DNA from: an uncultured Planctomycetota bacterium
GTDB lineage: Bacteria > Planctomycetota > Phycisphaerae > Sedimentisphaerales > Anaerobacaceae
Assembly: GCA_903927855.1 (NCBI GenBank)
Contig: CAIYOL010000401.1
Location: forward strand, 1-13,846
Length of the DNA: 13,846 nt
Direction of reading: 5' to 3'
Positions 1 through 5,587 of the stretch are shown piece by piece; positions within the stretch are counted from its first letter, which is position 1, and each line of letters opens with the position of its first letter. Under the pieces are notes generated by a model. That model did not search any database. It saw only the letters and a program-made list of their open reading frames with translations, and was not told the DNA's origin. Both the position numbers and the translations under genes were made by a program.

Positions 1-434
1 GCAACCCTGATTTGACATGTTGCTTCCCTGAAATTCCTGGCTTGTGTTTGCCAAAATGTAAGATAAATGAAGTTGAACCTGACCCGCCCTGCGACGGGCA
101 TACTATAAACTGTGGCGGATGTGCGGCTGGCGGAGACAATTGTGGTTGGATGGGACCAGTTAAAGTATTTAAAGGCGGAAAAGCAAATATATGCAACCCA
201 GAAGGATGTCCATTCTCCCATGGTTGTTCGCATAATACAAGAGTGTGCTTTGAAGTAGTACCCTGTACCCCAACTACTTGGGCTGTTCCTTTGTTCGAAT
301 GTCAAGAAATAGACAGCAGTGGTGTATATTCATGTCATGTAACTGGTGGTGCGTTGGATTGGTGCTATCCTTGTGTCAATGATGATGCACACAAAACTCC
401 ACATCCTGTAGAGAATGATACTTGTATTCCGTAA
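1..434 (+). CDS. Cysteine-rich protein A, 3' part (5' end outside window)
   Basis: This is the C-terminal part of a cysteine-rich protein. The frame is open to the left edge (first full codon at 3, reading NPDLTCCFPE) and stops at TAA 432-434. The TTG at 12 is an internal codon, not a believable start. About 18 cysteines fall in the visible 143 residues, mostly as single Cys with one CC pair, which suggests a disulfide-rich, probably extracellular protein. No enzymatic motif is visible and I do not recognise a named family. The C-terminal half aligns with that of the protein at 1690-2427: a block like 'ICNPEGCP' against 'ACREPGCP', then a shared CxxC and a final Cys near the end. It is followed 78 nt later by the secreted protein B1, an order repeated downstream, so A and B probably act together. 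Signal peptide and full length cannot be judged. Confidence 0.75.
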   Translation, partial: NPDLTCCFPEIPGLCLPKCKINEVEPDPPCDGHTINCGGCAAGGDNCGWMGPVKVFKGGKANICNPEGCPFSHGCSHNTRVCFEVVPCTPTTWAVPLFECQEIDSSGVYSCHVTGGALDWCYPCVNDDAHKTPHPVENDTCIP

Positions 435-441
435 TAAACGC

Positions 442-470
442 TTGAGGATACCGATAAGTAAAAGTATATT
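442..470 (+). promoter_or_regulatory. Sigma70-like promoter candidate for B1
   Basis: TTGAGG (442-447), a 17-nt spacer and TATATT (465-470) match the vegetative consensus well. The site lies between the stop of cysteine-rich gene A and B1. Transcription would begin near 477, leaving a leader of about 36 nt that contains the AAGGAG site. It suggests B1 can be expressed independently of A. The call rests on the match alone. Confidence 0.4.
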
Positions 471-512
471 TATTTCCGATTAAGGTAGAATACGACAAGA
501 AAGGAGCAAAAA

Positions 513-1688
513 ATGATGTTGGCAAAACGTAATTTCTATGGGGAAATCGCTATCGGCATATTAGCCATATTGATTATTTTTAGTTTGATGCCTTCATCCA
601 TCAACGCCGATACAACAGAATTTCAAAAAGTTGACCAGAATAAAATTCCTGATGAGTTGGCAATGCTGGCAACCGTTACGAAGAACAATTATGAAAAAAT
701 AAAAACCTGGCAGGGTAAAATATCATTTGAGGATATGATTATTTATCGTGGGTCTTACGCAGCCGAACTTGTTAAACTGAGTGCAGGTGTTACAATTGAA
801 GAACCGAATGAACTCGCAGCAATAGCAGAAGGAACAAGGGATTTCAAGATTGATTTGGAAAGAAATATATTGTTCAAATCTATGAATCGCCCAAAACCGA
901 TGGAGTATATTAATCTTGATACCGGGCTTCATTATACACCATTATCAAGTTCGTATGAAACGAAGAAAATTACTGATAAAGATTACGAAATTGAAAGCTC
1001 TCCATACACTTTTAAGAAAGATGGGACTATTACGGGCTGGCTTGCTGAAAAGAAACGTCGTTATCCAGAACAAGATATAGAAGAATCCGACCCCCGTTTT
1101 TGTTTTAGTATTGGAAAGATGCCTTGGGTATTACTGCCGATGATGTCCGAAGGTGTGCGCCGTTATAATAAAGACCCTAATGGCACTGATGCCAATGGAC
1201 GGCCTAATAGCGCTTTTAGTAACGTAATTCTTGAAAAAGCTCAAACGGAAAAAGGCGCCATATATCGGGTTCTAATAAATTCGACCTTCGAAATGAAATA
1301 TACCTTTGAAGAAAAGAGTGGTTTTAATCCTACTCATATTGAATCGAAAAATACTAAAGGTATAAAAATATCTGAAGGCGACACAGATTGGGTTAAAATT
1401 CAGGATATTTTCCTTCCTGCTGAACAGCAAGTAACTCAATACGATGGAAAAGACGGTCGTTTGCGGCGACAGGTAAAATCGATTTTTAGCGATATGCAAG
1501 TGAATATGGCTTTGCCGGAGAATACTTTTTCAATAAATAATCTTGGCTTGAAGAATGGCGATAAGTTCGTAGATAAAATCGAAAGCAAGGAATATAAATA
1601 TCAGGATGCTAATCTTGTCCCGATAGAGGATATATCAGCCCCTGCAGGCGGTAAGAAAGAAACAACCGTAGCCGAGCCGAATAAATAA
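513..1688 (+). CDS. Exported protein B1, paralogue of B2, possible LolA-like fold
   Basis: An exported 391-residue protein of unknown function. The N-terminus is a signal peptide: K5/R6, a hydrophobic run at about residues 12-27, and probable cleavage after SSINA (about 32). AAGGAG at 501-506 lies 6 nt before the ATG at 513; a second ATG at 516 is equally possible. After the signal come a block with NYEKIKTWQG (about 59-68), a long region of apparent beta strands, and a conserved C-terminal block with NLGLKNGDKFVDKI (about 343-356) and DANLV. The same blocks occur in the same order in the protein at 2472-3578, so the two are paralogues. The TWQG start and the 'W-K-x-(I/V)-x-x-(I/V)-(F/Y)-(L/V)-P' strand resemble LolA-like lipoprotein-sorting domains; that is inference from style only. 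It follows a cysteine-rich gene, as B2 does. The C-terminal tail after residue 370 is longer than in B2. Confidence 0.85.
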   Translation: MMLAKRNFYGEIAIGILAILIIFSLMPSSINADTTEFQKVDQNKIPDELAMLATVTKNNYEKIKTWQGKISFEDMIIYRGSYAAELVKLSAGVTIEEPNELAAIAEGTRDFKIDLERNILFKSMNRPKPMEYINLDTGLHYTPLSSSYETKKITDKDYEIESSPYTFKKDGTITGWLAEKKRRYPEQDIEESDPRFCFSIGKMPWVLLPMMSEGVRRYNKDPNGTDANGRPNSAFSNVILEKAQTEKGAIYRVLINSTFEMKYTFEEKSGFNPTHIESKNTKGIKISEGDTDWVKIQDIFLPAEQQVTQYDGKDGRLRRQVKSIFSDMQVNMALPENTFSINNLGLKNGDKFVDKIESKEYKYQDANLVPIEDISAPAGGKKETTVAEPNK

Positions 1689-1720
1689 TTTGTTCTCCGT
1701 ATGCCACATACGGTATAACC
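1680..1720 (+). repeat. Post-B element, copy 1, with perfect 7-bp hairpin
   Basis: This sequence starts at the last codons of B1 and matches 3570-3612 after B2. The first 29 nt have 25 identities with the stop codons aligned, and the rest aligns with two 1-nt gaps. It contains CCGTATG (1697-1703), loop CCA, CATACGG (1707-1713), a perfect 7-bp stem. No U-tract follows, so it is not a canonical intrinsic terminator. The putative reading frame of cysteine-rich A' runs through it. Confidence 0.7.
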
Positions 1721-2427
1721 CTTACACAACCTGTTGTAATGGCAATTGCTGTGGGACGGGGCTGGGGGTGTGTCTAAGCTGCGTGCCTGGCCTCGGTTGC
1801 GTGAAATGCGGCGGCGACTCGAACAAACGCTGCTGTAGCGGCCAATGCTACGATATTAGAACTCAGCAGTGTTGTTACGACCGTTCCGGAATTGGTCATA
1901 TATGTGAAGGGAACTTCGAGCAAAAAACCTGCTGTGGTGATGGTTCGTGCATCCCGGCGGGACAGGAATGCTGCAACGGCTCGGGCTGCGACCCTGCCAA
2001 GTGCGAAACCTGCGTGAACGGCGCATGCGAAGCCTGTGGCGGTGACCCGACTAAAAAGTGCTGTGGTGATGGCTCATGTGCTAAGCCGTGTGAACTTGCA
2101 GTAAATGAATATATGTGCGCCGGAGAAACCGAGCTGTGCCCATACCGGTGCGATGTTTCTTGTGATAGTTATTACAAAATAAATTACACAGGGAACTCCA
2201 TTAATGCCTGCAGAGAGCCGGGATGTCCAGGCGATTGTCAGGATGATGTCAGGCCTATATGCTACACAAAAACAATGTGTGGTCCATGGGCATTAAACAA
2301 AATGTCATGTTATGGTTCTATGTGCCTTGCAGCGCCGGGAGGGGGAGGAGTATGTTTTGTATGTATGCATGGACAATATCCTGTAGAAAATATTCCTGCT
2401 CCATATAATGAAAAGTGTAGTCATTGA
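1690..2427 (+). CDS. Cysteine-rich protein A', probably 5'-truncated
   Basis: A cysteine-rich reading frame with 43 Cys in 245 residues. It has CC pairs and an internal repeat of the form CGGDxxK(R/K)CC (about residues 39-50 and 116-127), plus 'CCGDGSC' twice; at DNA level a 20-nt stretch at 1930-1949 recurs at 2059-2078 with two changes. This points to a disulfide-rich or metal-binding extracellular protein; no known family is assigned. The C-terminal half is paralogous to the protein ending at 434. The start is doubtful: 1690 is TTG two nt after the B1 stop, with no Shine-Dalgarno site. There is no signal peptide, and no in-frame ATG before about residue 142. The first codons lie inside the element that also follows B2 as non-coding DNA. 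The likely reading is a gene that lost its 5' end when the A-B unit was duplicated, so it may be a pseudogene or translated only by coupling to B1. B2 begins 44 nt after its stop. Confidence 0.6.
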   Translation: MFSVCHIRYNPYTTCCNGNCCGTGLGVCLSCVPGLGCVKCGGDSNKRCCSGQCYDIRTQQCCYDRSGIGHICEGNFEQKTCCGDGSCIPAGQECCNGSGCDPAKCETCVNGACEACGGDPTKKCCGDGSCAKPCELAVNEYMCAGETELCPYRCDVSCDSYYKINYTGNSINACREPGCPGDCQDDVRPICYTKTMCGPWALNKMSCYGSMCLAAPGGGGVCFVCMHGQYPVENIPAPYNEKCSH

Positions 2428-2471
2428 AAAATTATTAAGATAAAAATACAGAAGAAAAGTATAGGATAAAT

Positions 2472-3578
2472 ATGAAAGATTTGATAATGAAGATAGGCTT
2501 ATGTGTCGCATTAATTTTCACGGCGTGCGGTTTTGCGATAGCACAAGGTGAAGTGTTTCAGGCAGTTGAGACAGAAAAAATTCCCAGTATCCTAAGGAGC
2601 ATATCAAAGCAAACGAAAGAAAACTTTGAGAAAATACATACCTGGCAGGGAGAACTGGATTGTTCAAGATATTATGTCTTGAAAGGAGGCATTGCAAAAG
2701 AGACCTTCGAGACATCAACAGATGCCAATGGTCCCTGCCCTAATGAGGTGGCAGAAATTACCGAAGCTATAATAGTATTTAAATGCGATTTAGATAAGGG
2801 GCTGTTGTATGTAAAACGTTCCAGAGAAGCTCCGTCACGTTATATCGACCCGGCTACTAATAAAGACCTTGGAACAAAGTCACTACCCAGCAGCAGCAGC
2901 GAAATTATAACAAATGAGTATCAATATAGTGCACAGCCAAACGCATATAGAAACGAGAAAGTTGTACAGCGCAGGGCAGCTAAAACAAAAATAGAAGAGC
3001 CGTTATACAAATGGGGTCAGCCCAATTATCTGCCAATATATATATTCAATATCAACTCTCAGGTGTGGGATAGATATCCTGACTATGCGAAGATTTTAGA
3101 AGAAAAAGGAAAATACGAATACAGCGGGTTAGCTATGAAAGCAGAGCAGCGGACTTTGTCCGGCGATTTGCAATATCGTATATATGAACCATTTGAAATT
3201 AACGCTTCTAATATCAAGGGCTGGCTAATAAATACTTTTTCCGAGAAAGCCGGTTATAACATAATTGATTCGGAAAGGATAACCGCAGACGGGAAATTAA
3301 TGTGGCAAAAAAGCACGGAATATCAAAAAGTGAATGGTGTGTACGTGCCTATAAGAGATACAGTAGATACATATGATCACAATAGAGATTTTAGTTTGCA
3401 AATCCATGAAGAAGGTGTTTTTAAAAATATTTTTATAAATGATGCTATCCCGGAAGAGATTTTCACATATAAGAATCTCGGTTTGCAGGATGGCGACAAA
3501 TTCATCGATAAAATCGCTGGCAAAGAATATAAGGTGAAGGATGCTAATCTTGTTTTCGTCGCAGATGTAAACAAATAA
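2472..3578 (+). CDS. Exported protein B2, paralogue of B1
   Basis: A 368-residue exported protein, paralogous to B1. The signal peptide is clear: MKDLIMK, a hydrophobic stretch at about 7-24, and cleavage after GFAIA (about 24). AGGA at 2463-2466 lies 5 nt before the ATG; an in-frame ATG at 2487 would still leave a signal peptide. Matching blocks with B1 are ENFEKIHTWQGEL (about 53-65), a paired-Ser segment SSSSE (about 140-144), a strand YQKVNGVYVPIRDTVDTYD (about 285-303) and the C-terminal NLGLQDGDKFIDKI with KEYKxxDANLV. Both proteins end in NK. The strand pattern is the best hint of a LolA-like beta-sheet domain, but that is not proven and no lipobox is seen. It follows A' by 44 nt, probably in one transcript. 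Overall identity to B1 is modest by eye, so the duplication is old. Confidence 0.85.
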   Translation: MKDLIMKIGLCVALIFTACGFAIAQGEVFQAVETEKIPSILRSISKQTKENFEKIHTWQGELDCSRYYVLKGGIAKETFETSTDANGPCPNEVAEITEAIIVFKCDLDKGLLYVKRSREAPSRYIDPATNKDLGTKSLPSSSSEIITNEYQYSAQPNAYRNEKVVQRRAAKTKIEEPLYKWGQPNYLPIYIFNINSQVWDRYPDYAKILEEKGKYEYSGLAMKAEQRTLSGDLQYRIYEPFEINASNIKGWLINTFSEKAGYNIIDSERITADGKLMWQKSTEYQKVNGVYVPIRDTVDTYDHNRDFSLQIHEEGVFKNIFINDAIPEEIFTYKNLGLQDGDKFIDKIAGKEYKVKDANLVFVADVNK

Positions 3579-3612
3579 TTCGTTCTCCGTGTGCGACAAT
3601 GCGGTGTCAACT
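3570..3612 (+). repeat. Post-B element, copy 2, with hairpin kept by wobble pairs
   Basis: Second copy of the element following B1 (1680-1720), here after the last gene of the duplicated block and not coding. The hairpin is CCGTGT (3587-3592), loop GCGACA, ATGCGG (3599-3604). Six pairs form, two of them G-U type. Bases differ from copy 1 inside the stem, yet pairing is retained, which suggests an RNA structure. Confidence 0.6.
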
Positions 3613-3641
3613 TAGGCAACTTTTACCTGAATTTTTCTACG

Positions 3642-3676
3642 AACTATGAACTACCAACTATTAACTCGCAACACTC
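3642..3676 (+). repeat. Short array of heptamers, AACTAnn-like
   Basis: Five consecutive 7-nt units start with AAC: AACTATG, AACTACC, AACTATT, AACTCGC, AACACTC. The first three keep AACTA, and the last two run into the following hairpin. It is a small tandem repeat of unknown role. Confidence 0.5.
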
Positions 3677-3688
3677 TTAGTGTTGCGA
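3666..3688 (+). terminator. 10-bp hairpin, possible end of the A-B transcript
   Basis: TCGCAACACT (3666-3675), loop CTT, AGTGTTGCGA (3679-3688) is a perfect 10-bp inverted repeat 88 nt after the B2 stop. The following bases are AATTTCAC, with no real U-tract. It could be a transcript-end hairpin or a processing site, but not a textbook intrinsic terminator. Confidence 0.35.
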
Positions 3689-3855
3689 AATTTCACTACG
3701 TTTTCAAACTTTTCGGCACTTTTTTCGCAAAAAAAGACGCGTTTCGACACGTTTTTCACAAGTTTCACCCATGTTTTAACACATTTCCGAACCTCCTAAT
3801 TTTTAACTTAATTTCTTGCCCCGCATATAGTTATATCAATAATCGCCCAAAAATA

Positions 3856-3864
3856 TGCTAAACT
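3856..3864 (+). promoter_or_regulatory. Possible extended -10 for lpxB
   Basis: TGCTAAACT has the TG-n-hexamer form of an extended -10 element. It lies 43 nt before the lpxB ATG in a strongly A+T-rich stretch. No good -35 is seen at the right distance, so the call is weak. Confidence 0.2.
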
Positions 3865-3907
3865 AAATTCTTGTAAAATTCCTCAAAATTTCGATAATAG
3901 TTGAGCT

Positions 3908-5050
3908 ATGCCCGAAGCAAAAAAGACCTGTCGCATCTTCATAAGCGCCGCCGAGCCGAGTGCCGACGCCCATTGCGCAGCCCTTATAACTACCTTAAAA
4001 CAAAGCTCTTACAACATCGAATTCGTCGGCGTAGGAGGCCCGAAAATGGCCGCCGCCGGATGTACCCTCCTCGAAACCACCGTCGCCCGCGCCGCAATGA
4101 TTTACAACGCCTTCAGCCAAGTTGGCTTCTTTTACAAGCTCATAAAACGCATAACCGCTTTCCTGCAAAGCAATAAGGTTGACCTGGTTATCGTCTGCGA
4201 TTCCCCCGCCTTCAACTTCCATATCGCCAAAGCCGCCAAAAAAGCCGGTCTTAAAACCCTTTTCTACGTCGCCCCTCAATTATGGAGCTGGGCCGGCTGG
4301 CGAATCCGTAAAATGCAGAAATATTGCGATAAGCTCTGCTGCATACTGCCTTTCGAGCAGGATTGGTTCAGCCAAAGAGGCGTCGACACAACTTTCGTGG
4401 GCAACCCCATCCTCGACGAATTAACTCCCCCACTGTCACCTTACAGAAAAAATTATATCAATTTCAATACTGAAAACGCCCGTTTTGCCATCCTTCCCGG
4501 CTCCCGCACCGCCGAGATAAATACGCTCTGGCCACCGATGCAGCAGATATCGCTCTGCTTGAAACAGAAATATCCTAACGCCGCATTCACCACCGTGGCC
4601 GTCGACGCCGACAGGCAAAAAACTCTCAAAAGCACTCAAATTCCCGGTTTTCAATGCAAATACACCATTGGCTCAGTCAGCGAAACCGCCCGCGACGCTG
4701 ATTTTGCAATTGTGGCCAGCGGCAGCGCCACCCTGCAAGTCGCAGCGGTTGGCTGTCCTATGGTGGTAATGTATCAATCCAGCAAAATCCTCTGGCATTT
4801 GATTGGGCGATGGCTGGTAACAACAAAATACCTCTCTCTCGTTAATATCCTGGCAAACAAGGAATTAGTGCCGGAATTTATGCCGTATTTCAGCTCGATT
4901 AAACCCATTTTGGCAGCAATAGAGATGCTCCTAGAAGATAGTGACAAACTGGCTCAAACCAGCGATGCGCTTATCCATTTGGCTGAACCATTGGTCCAGA
5001 AAAAAGCCTGCAACGAAGTCGCAGGGACAGTAGTTGAAATGCTGCGTTAA
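3908..5050 (+). CDS. lpxB: Lipid-A-disaccharide synthase LpxB
   Basis: LpxB (glycosyltransferase family 19) joins UDP-2,3-diacylglucosamine and lipid X at the inner face of the cytoplasmic membrane, giving the lipid A disaccharide and UDP. The 380 residues match the usual length (382 in E. coli). Family motifs appear in order: ISAAEPSAD near the start (usual form AGExSGD), FVGVGGPKM (about 39-47), VCDSPAFN (about 96-103) with the Asp taken as catalytic in the family, YVAPQLWSW (about 119-127), ILPFE, VGNPILDEL (usual form GHP), ILPGSR (about 194-199), SGSATLQ (about 272-278) and the NILANKELVPE segment near 320. The ATG at 3908 has only a weak upstream GAG, but no better in-frame start exists. 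It stands alone: the next gene is 537 nt away. Acyltransferase genes usually near it are absent from this window. Assignment is firm; the small motif changes do not suggest inactivation. Confidence 0.95.
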   Translation: MPEAKKTCRIFISAAEPSADAHCAALITTLKQSSYNIEFVGVGGPKMAAAGCTLLETTVARAAMIYNAFSQVGFFYKLIKRITAFLQSNKVDLVIVCDSPAFNFHIAKAAKKAGLKTLFYVAPQLWSWAGWRIRKMQKYCDKLCCILPFEQDWFSQRGVDTTFVGNPILDELTPPLSPYRKNYINFNTENARFAILPGSRTAEINTLWPPMQQISLCLKQKYPNAAFTTVAVDADRQKTLKSTQIPGFQCKYTIGSVSETARDADFAIVASGSATLQVAAVGCPMVVMYQSSKILWHLIGRWLVTTKYLSLVNILANKELVPEFMPYFSSIKPILAAIEMLLEDSDKLAQTSDALIHLAEPLVQKKACNEVAGTVVEMLR

Positions 5051-5230
5051 GCACCAATAATAAACGGCTTTTCAGTACTAATAGCTCTCCACGGCAAAAA
5101 TCTGCAAATTTTGAGGGGTTGCGAGCCAGCCAAATAGGGCCCGTCCGGCTGCCGGACTACAAACACAAACATCTATAACCTTTTGTAAACACAAAGCTTA
5201 AGCCTTCCTCTGTTTTTCCTGCAGGGGCTA

Positions 5231-5257
5231 TGCGCAAAATGACACTATTTTTGCGCA
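5231..5257. repeat. Inverted repeat TGCGCAAAA / TTTTGCGCA
   Basis: TGCGCAAAA (5231-5239) and TTTTGCGCA (5249-5257) form a perfect 9-bp stem with a 9-nt loop, 57 nt upstream of the -35 candidate. It could be an operator or the lpxB transcript end. ATGCGCAAAATG (5230-5241) occurs again, inverted, near 11350-11361. Confidence 0.5.
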
Positions 5258-5313
5258 AAGTAACGGTTCATTAACAGTCCCATAAAAATTTTCATAACCA
5301 CGCCAGATTTCTA

Positions 5314-5343
5314 TTGACATTTGCCTATTTAGTTGTTTAAATA
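5314..5343 (+). promoter_or_regulatory. Sigma70-like promoter for the surface protein gene
   Basis: A perfect TTGACA (5314-5319), an 18-nt spacer and TAAATA (5338-5343) form the best -35/-10 pair in this gap. Transcription from about 5350 would give a leader of roughly 240 nt. Confidence 0.45.
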
Positions 5344-5392
5344 AAATAAGAAAATTTGAGGATTTTCGGGCTTTTAGGAAGAAGGGTTAATC

Positions 5393-5530
5393 AAACAAGC
5401 ACAGTGTTCTGTGAAGGTTTTTGTTGCTTGTTTTGTTAAAGGTTGTTTGAAACAAACGCCGAGTAAAGTGAAGGTCTTAGTGCTTGTTGCACGAGAAAGG
5501 TGCAGGTTTCTGCGCTTGTTGAAAACAACA
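5393..5530 (+). ncRNA. Candidate structured leader with three direct repeats
   Basis: Three imperfect repeats of about 21 nt begin GTGAAGGT or GTGCAGGT and end GCTTGTT: 5411-5431, 5468-5487 and 5500-5520. Small perfect hairpins are interleaved: CACAG/CTGTG (5400-5413), GTTTG/CAAAC (5445-5457), TGCAC/GTGCA (5488-5504), TGTTG/CAACA (5517-5530). AAACAAGCA (5393-5401) can pair with TGCTTGTTT (5425-5433), partly competing with the first hairpin. It resembles no riboswitch class I know. A cis-acting RNA is one reading; protein-binding DNA repeats are another. Confidence 0.35.
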
Positions 5531-5575
5531 GATGTTCTGACGCATAGTAAAATAATATTTTAAGGTTCTATTTTT

Positions 5576-5581
5576 AGGAGG
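5576..5581 (+). promoter_or_regulatory. Strong Shine-Dalgarno AGGAGG
   Basis: AGGAGG sits 6 nt before the ATG at 5588. It is the strongest ribosome site in the window and fixes the start of the surface protein. The A+T palindrome TAAAATA-A-TATTTTA (5548-5562) ends 13 nt before it. Confidence 0.8.
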
Positions 5582-5587
5582 AATATC

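Larger units (their letters stand above)
3579..3907. other. A+T-rich intergenic region before lpxB
   Basis: A 329-nt gap without a convincing gene. It contains the post-B element, a short array of 7-nt units (3642-3676), a 10-bp hairpin (3666-3688), a T6-CGC-A7 inverted repeat (3720-3735), and a possible extended -10 at 3856-3864. A short open frame at 3646-3861 has no ribosome site and low-complexity translation, so it is not called. Confidence 0.7.
5051..5587 (+). other. 537-nt intergenic region with promoter and structured leader
   Basis: No gene is supported here. The left part holds a GC-rich 6-bp hairpin GTCCGG-CTG-CCGGAC (5143-5157) without a U-tract and a 9-bp inverted repeat around TGCGCAAAA (5231-5257). 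A promoter candidate lies at 5314-5343. From there to the ATG at 5588 is a long leader rich in GTT/AAC runs, with direct repeats and small hairpins, ending in an A+T palindrome (5548-5562) and a strong Shine-Dalgarno site. Confidence 0.75.

Noticed and set aside
513-610. B1 N-terminus as a type IV pilin-like prepilin.
   Set aside because: There is no Gly-Phe/Met-Thr-Leu-x-Glu cleavage motif. The charged start, hydrophobic run and small residues before DTT fit an ordinary signal peptide.
3720-3735. T6-CGC-A7 as an intrinsic terminator.
   Set aside because: The stem is only A-T pairs with a 3-nt loop and would be unstable. There is no G+C-rich stem followed by a U-tract on either strand.
3646-3861. 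A 71-codon open frame between B2 and lpxB.
   Set aside because: No ribosome site, A+T-driven composition rich in Phe, Asn and Lys, and it runs through a hairpin, a heptamer array and a T6-CGC-A7 repeat. It looks like chance.
3901-4176. A 91-codon frame overlapping the start of lpxB, and a minus-strand frame at 3995-4279.
   Set aside because: Both are shadows of lpxB in other frames. The arginine-rich translation of the first follows from the codon bias of lpxB.
5143-5157. GTCCGG-CTG-CCGGAC hairpin as the lpxB terminator.
   Set aside because: Six pairs with no U-tract (TACAAACAC follows). It is kept only as an inverted repeat within the intergenic description.
5411-5520. Three GTGnAGGT...GCTTGTT repeats as a short CRISPR array.
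   Set aside because: Repeats are imperfect, the spacing is uneven (57 and 32 nt), there are only three, and no cas gene is near.
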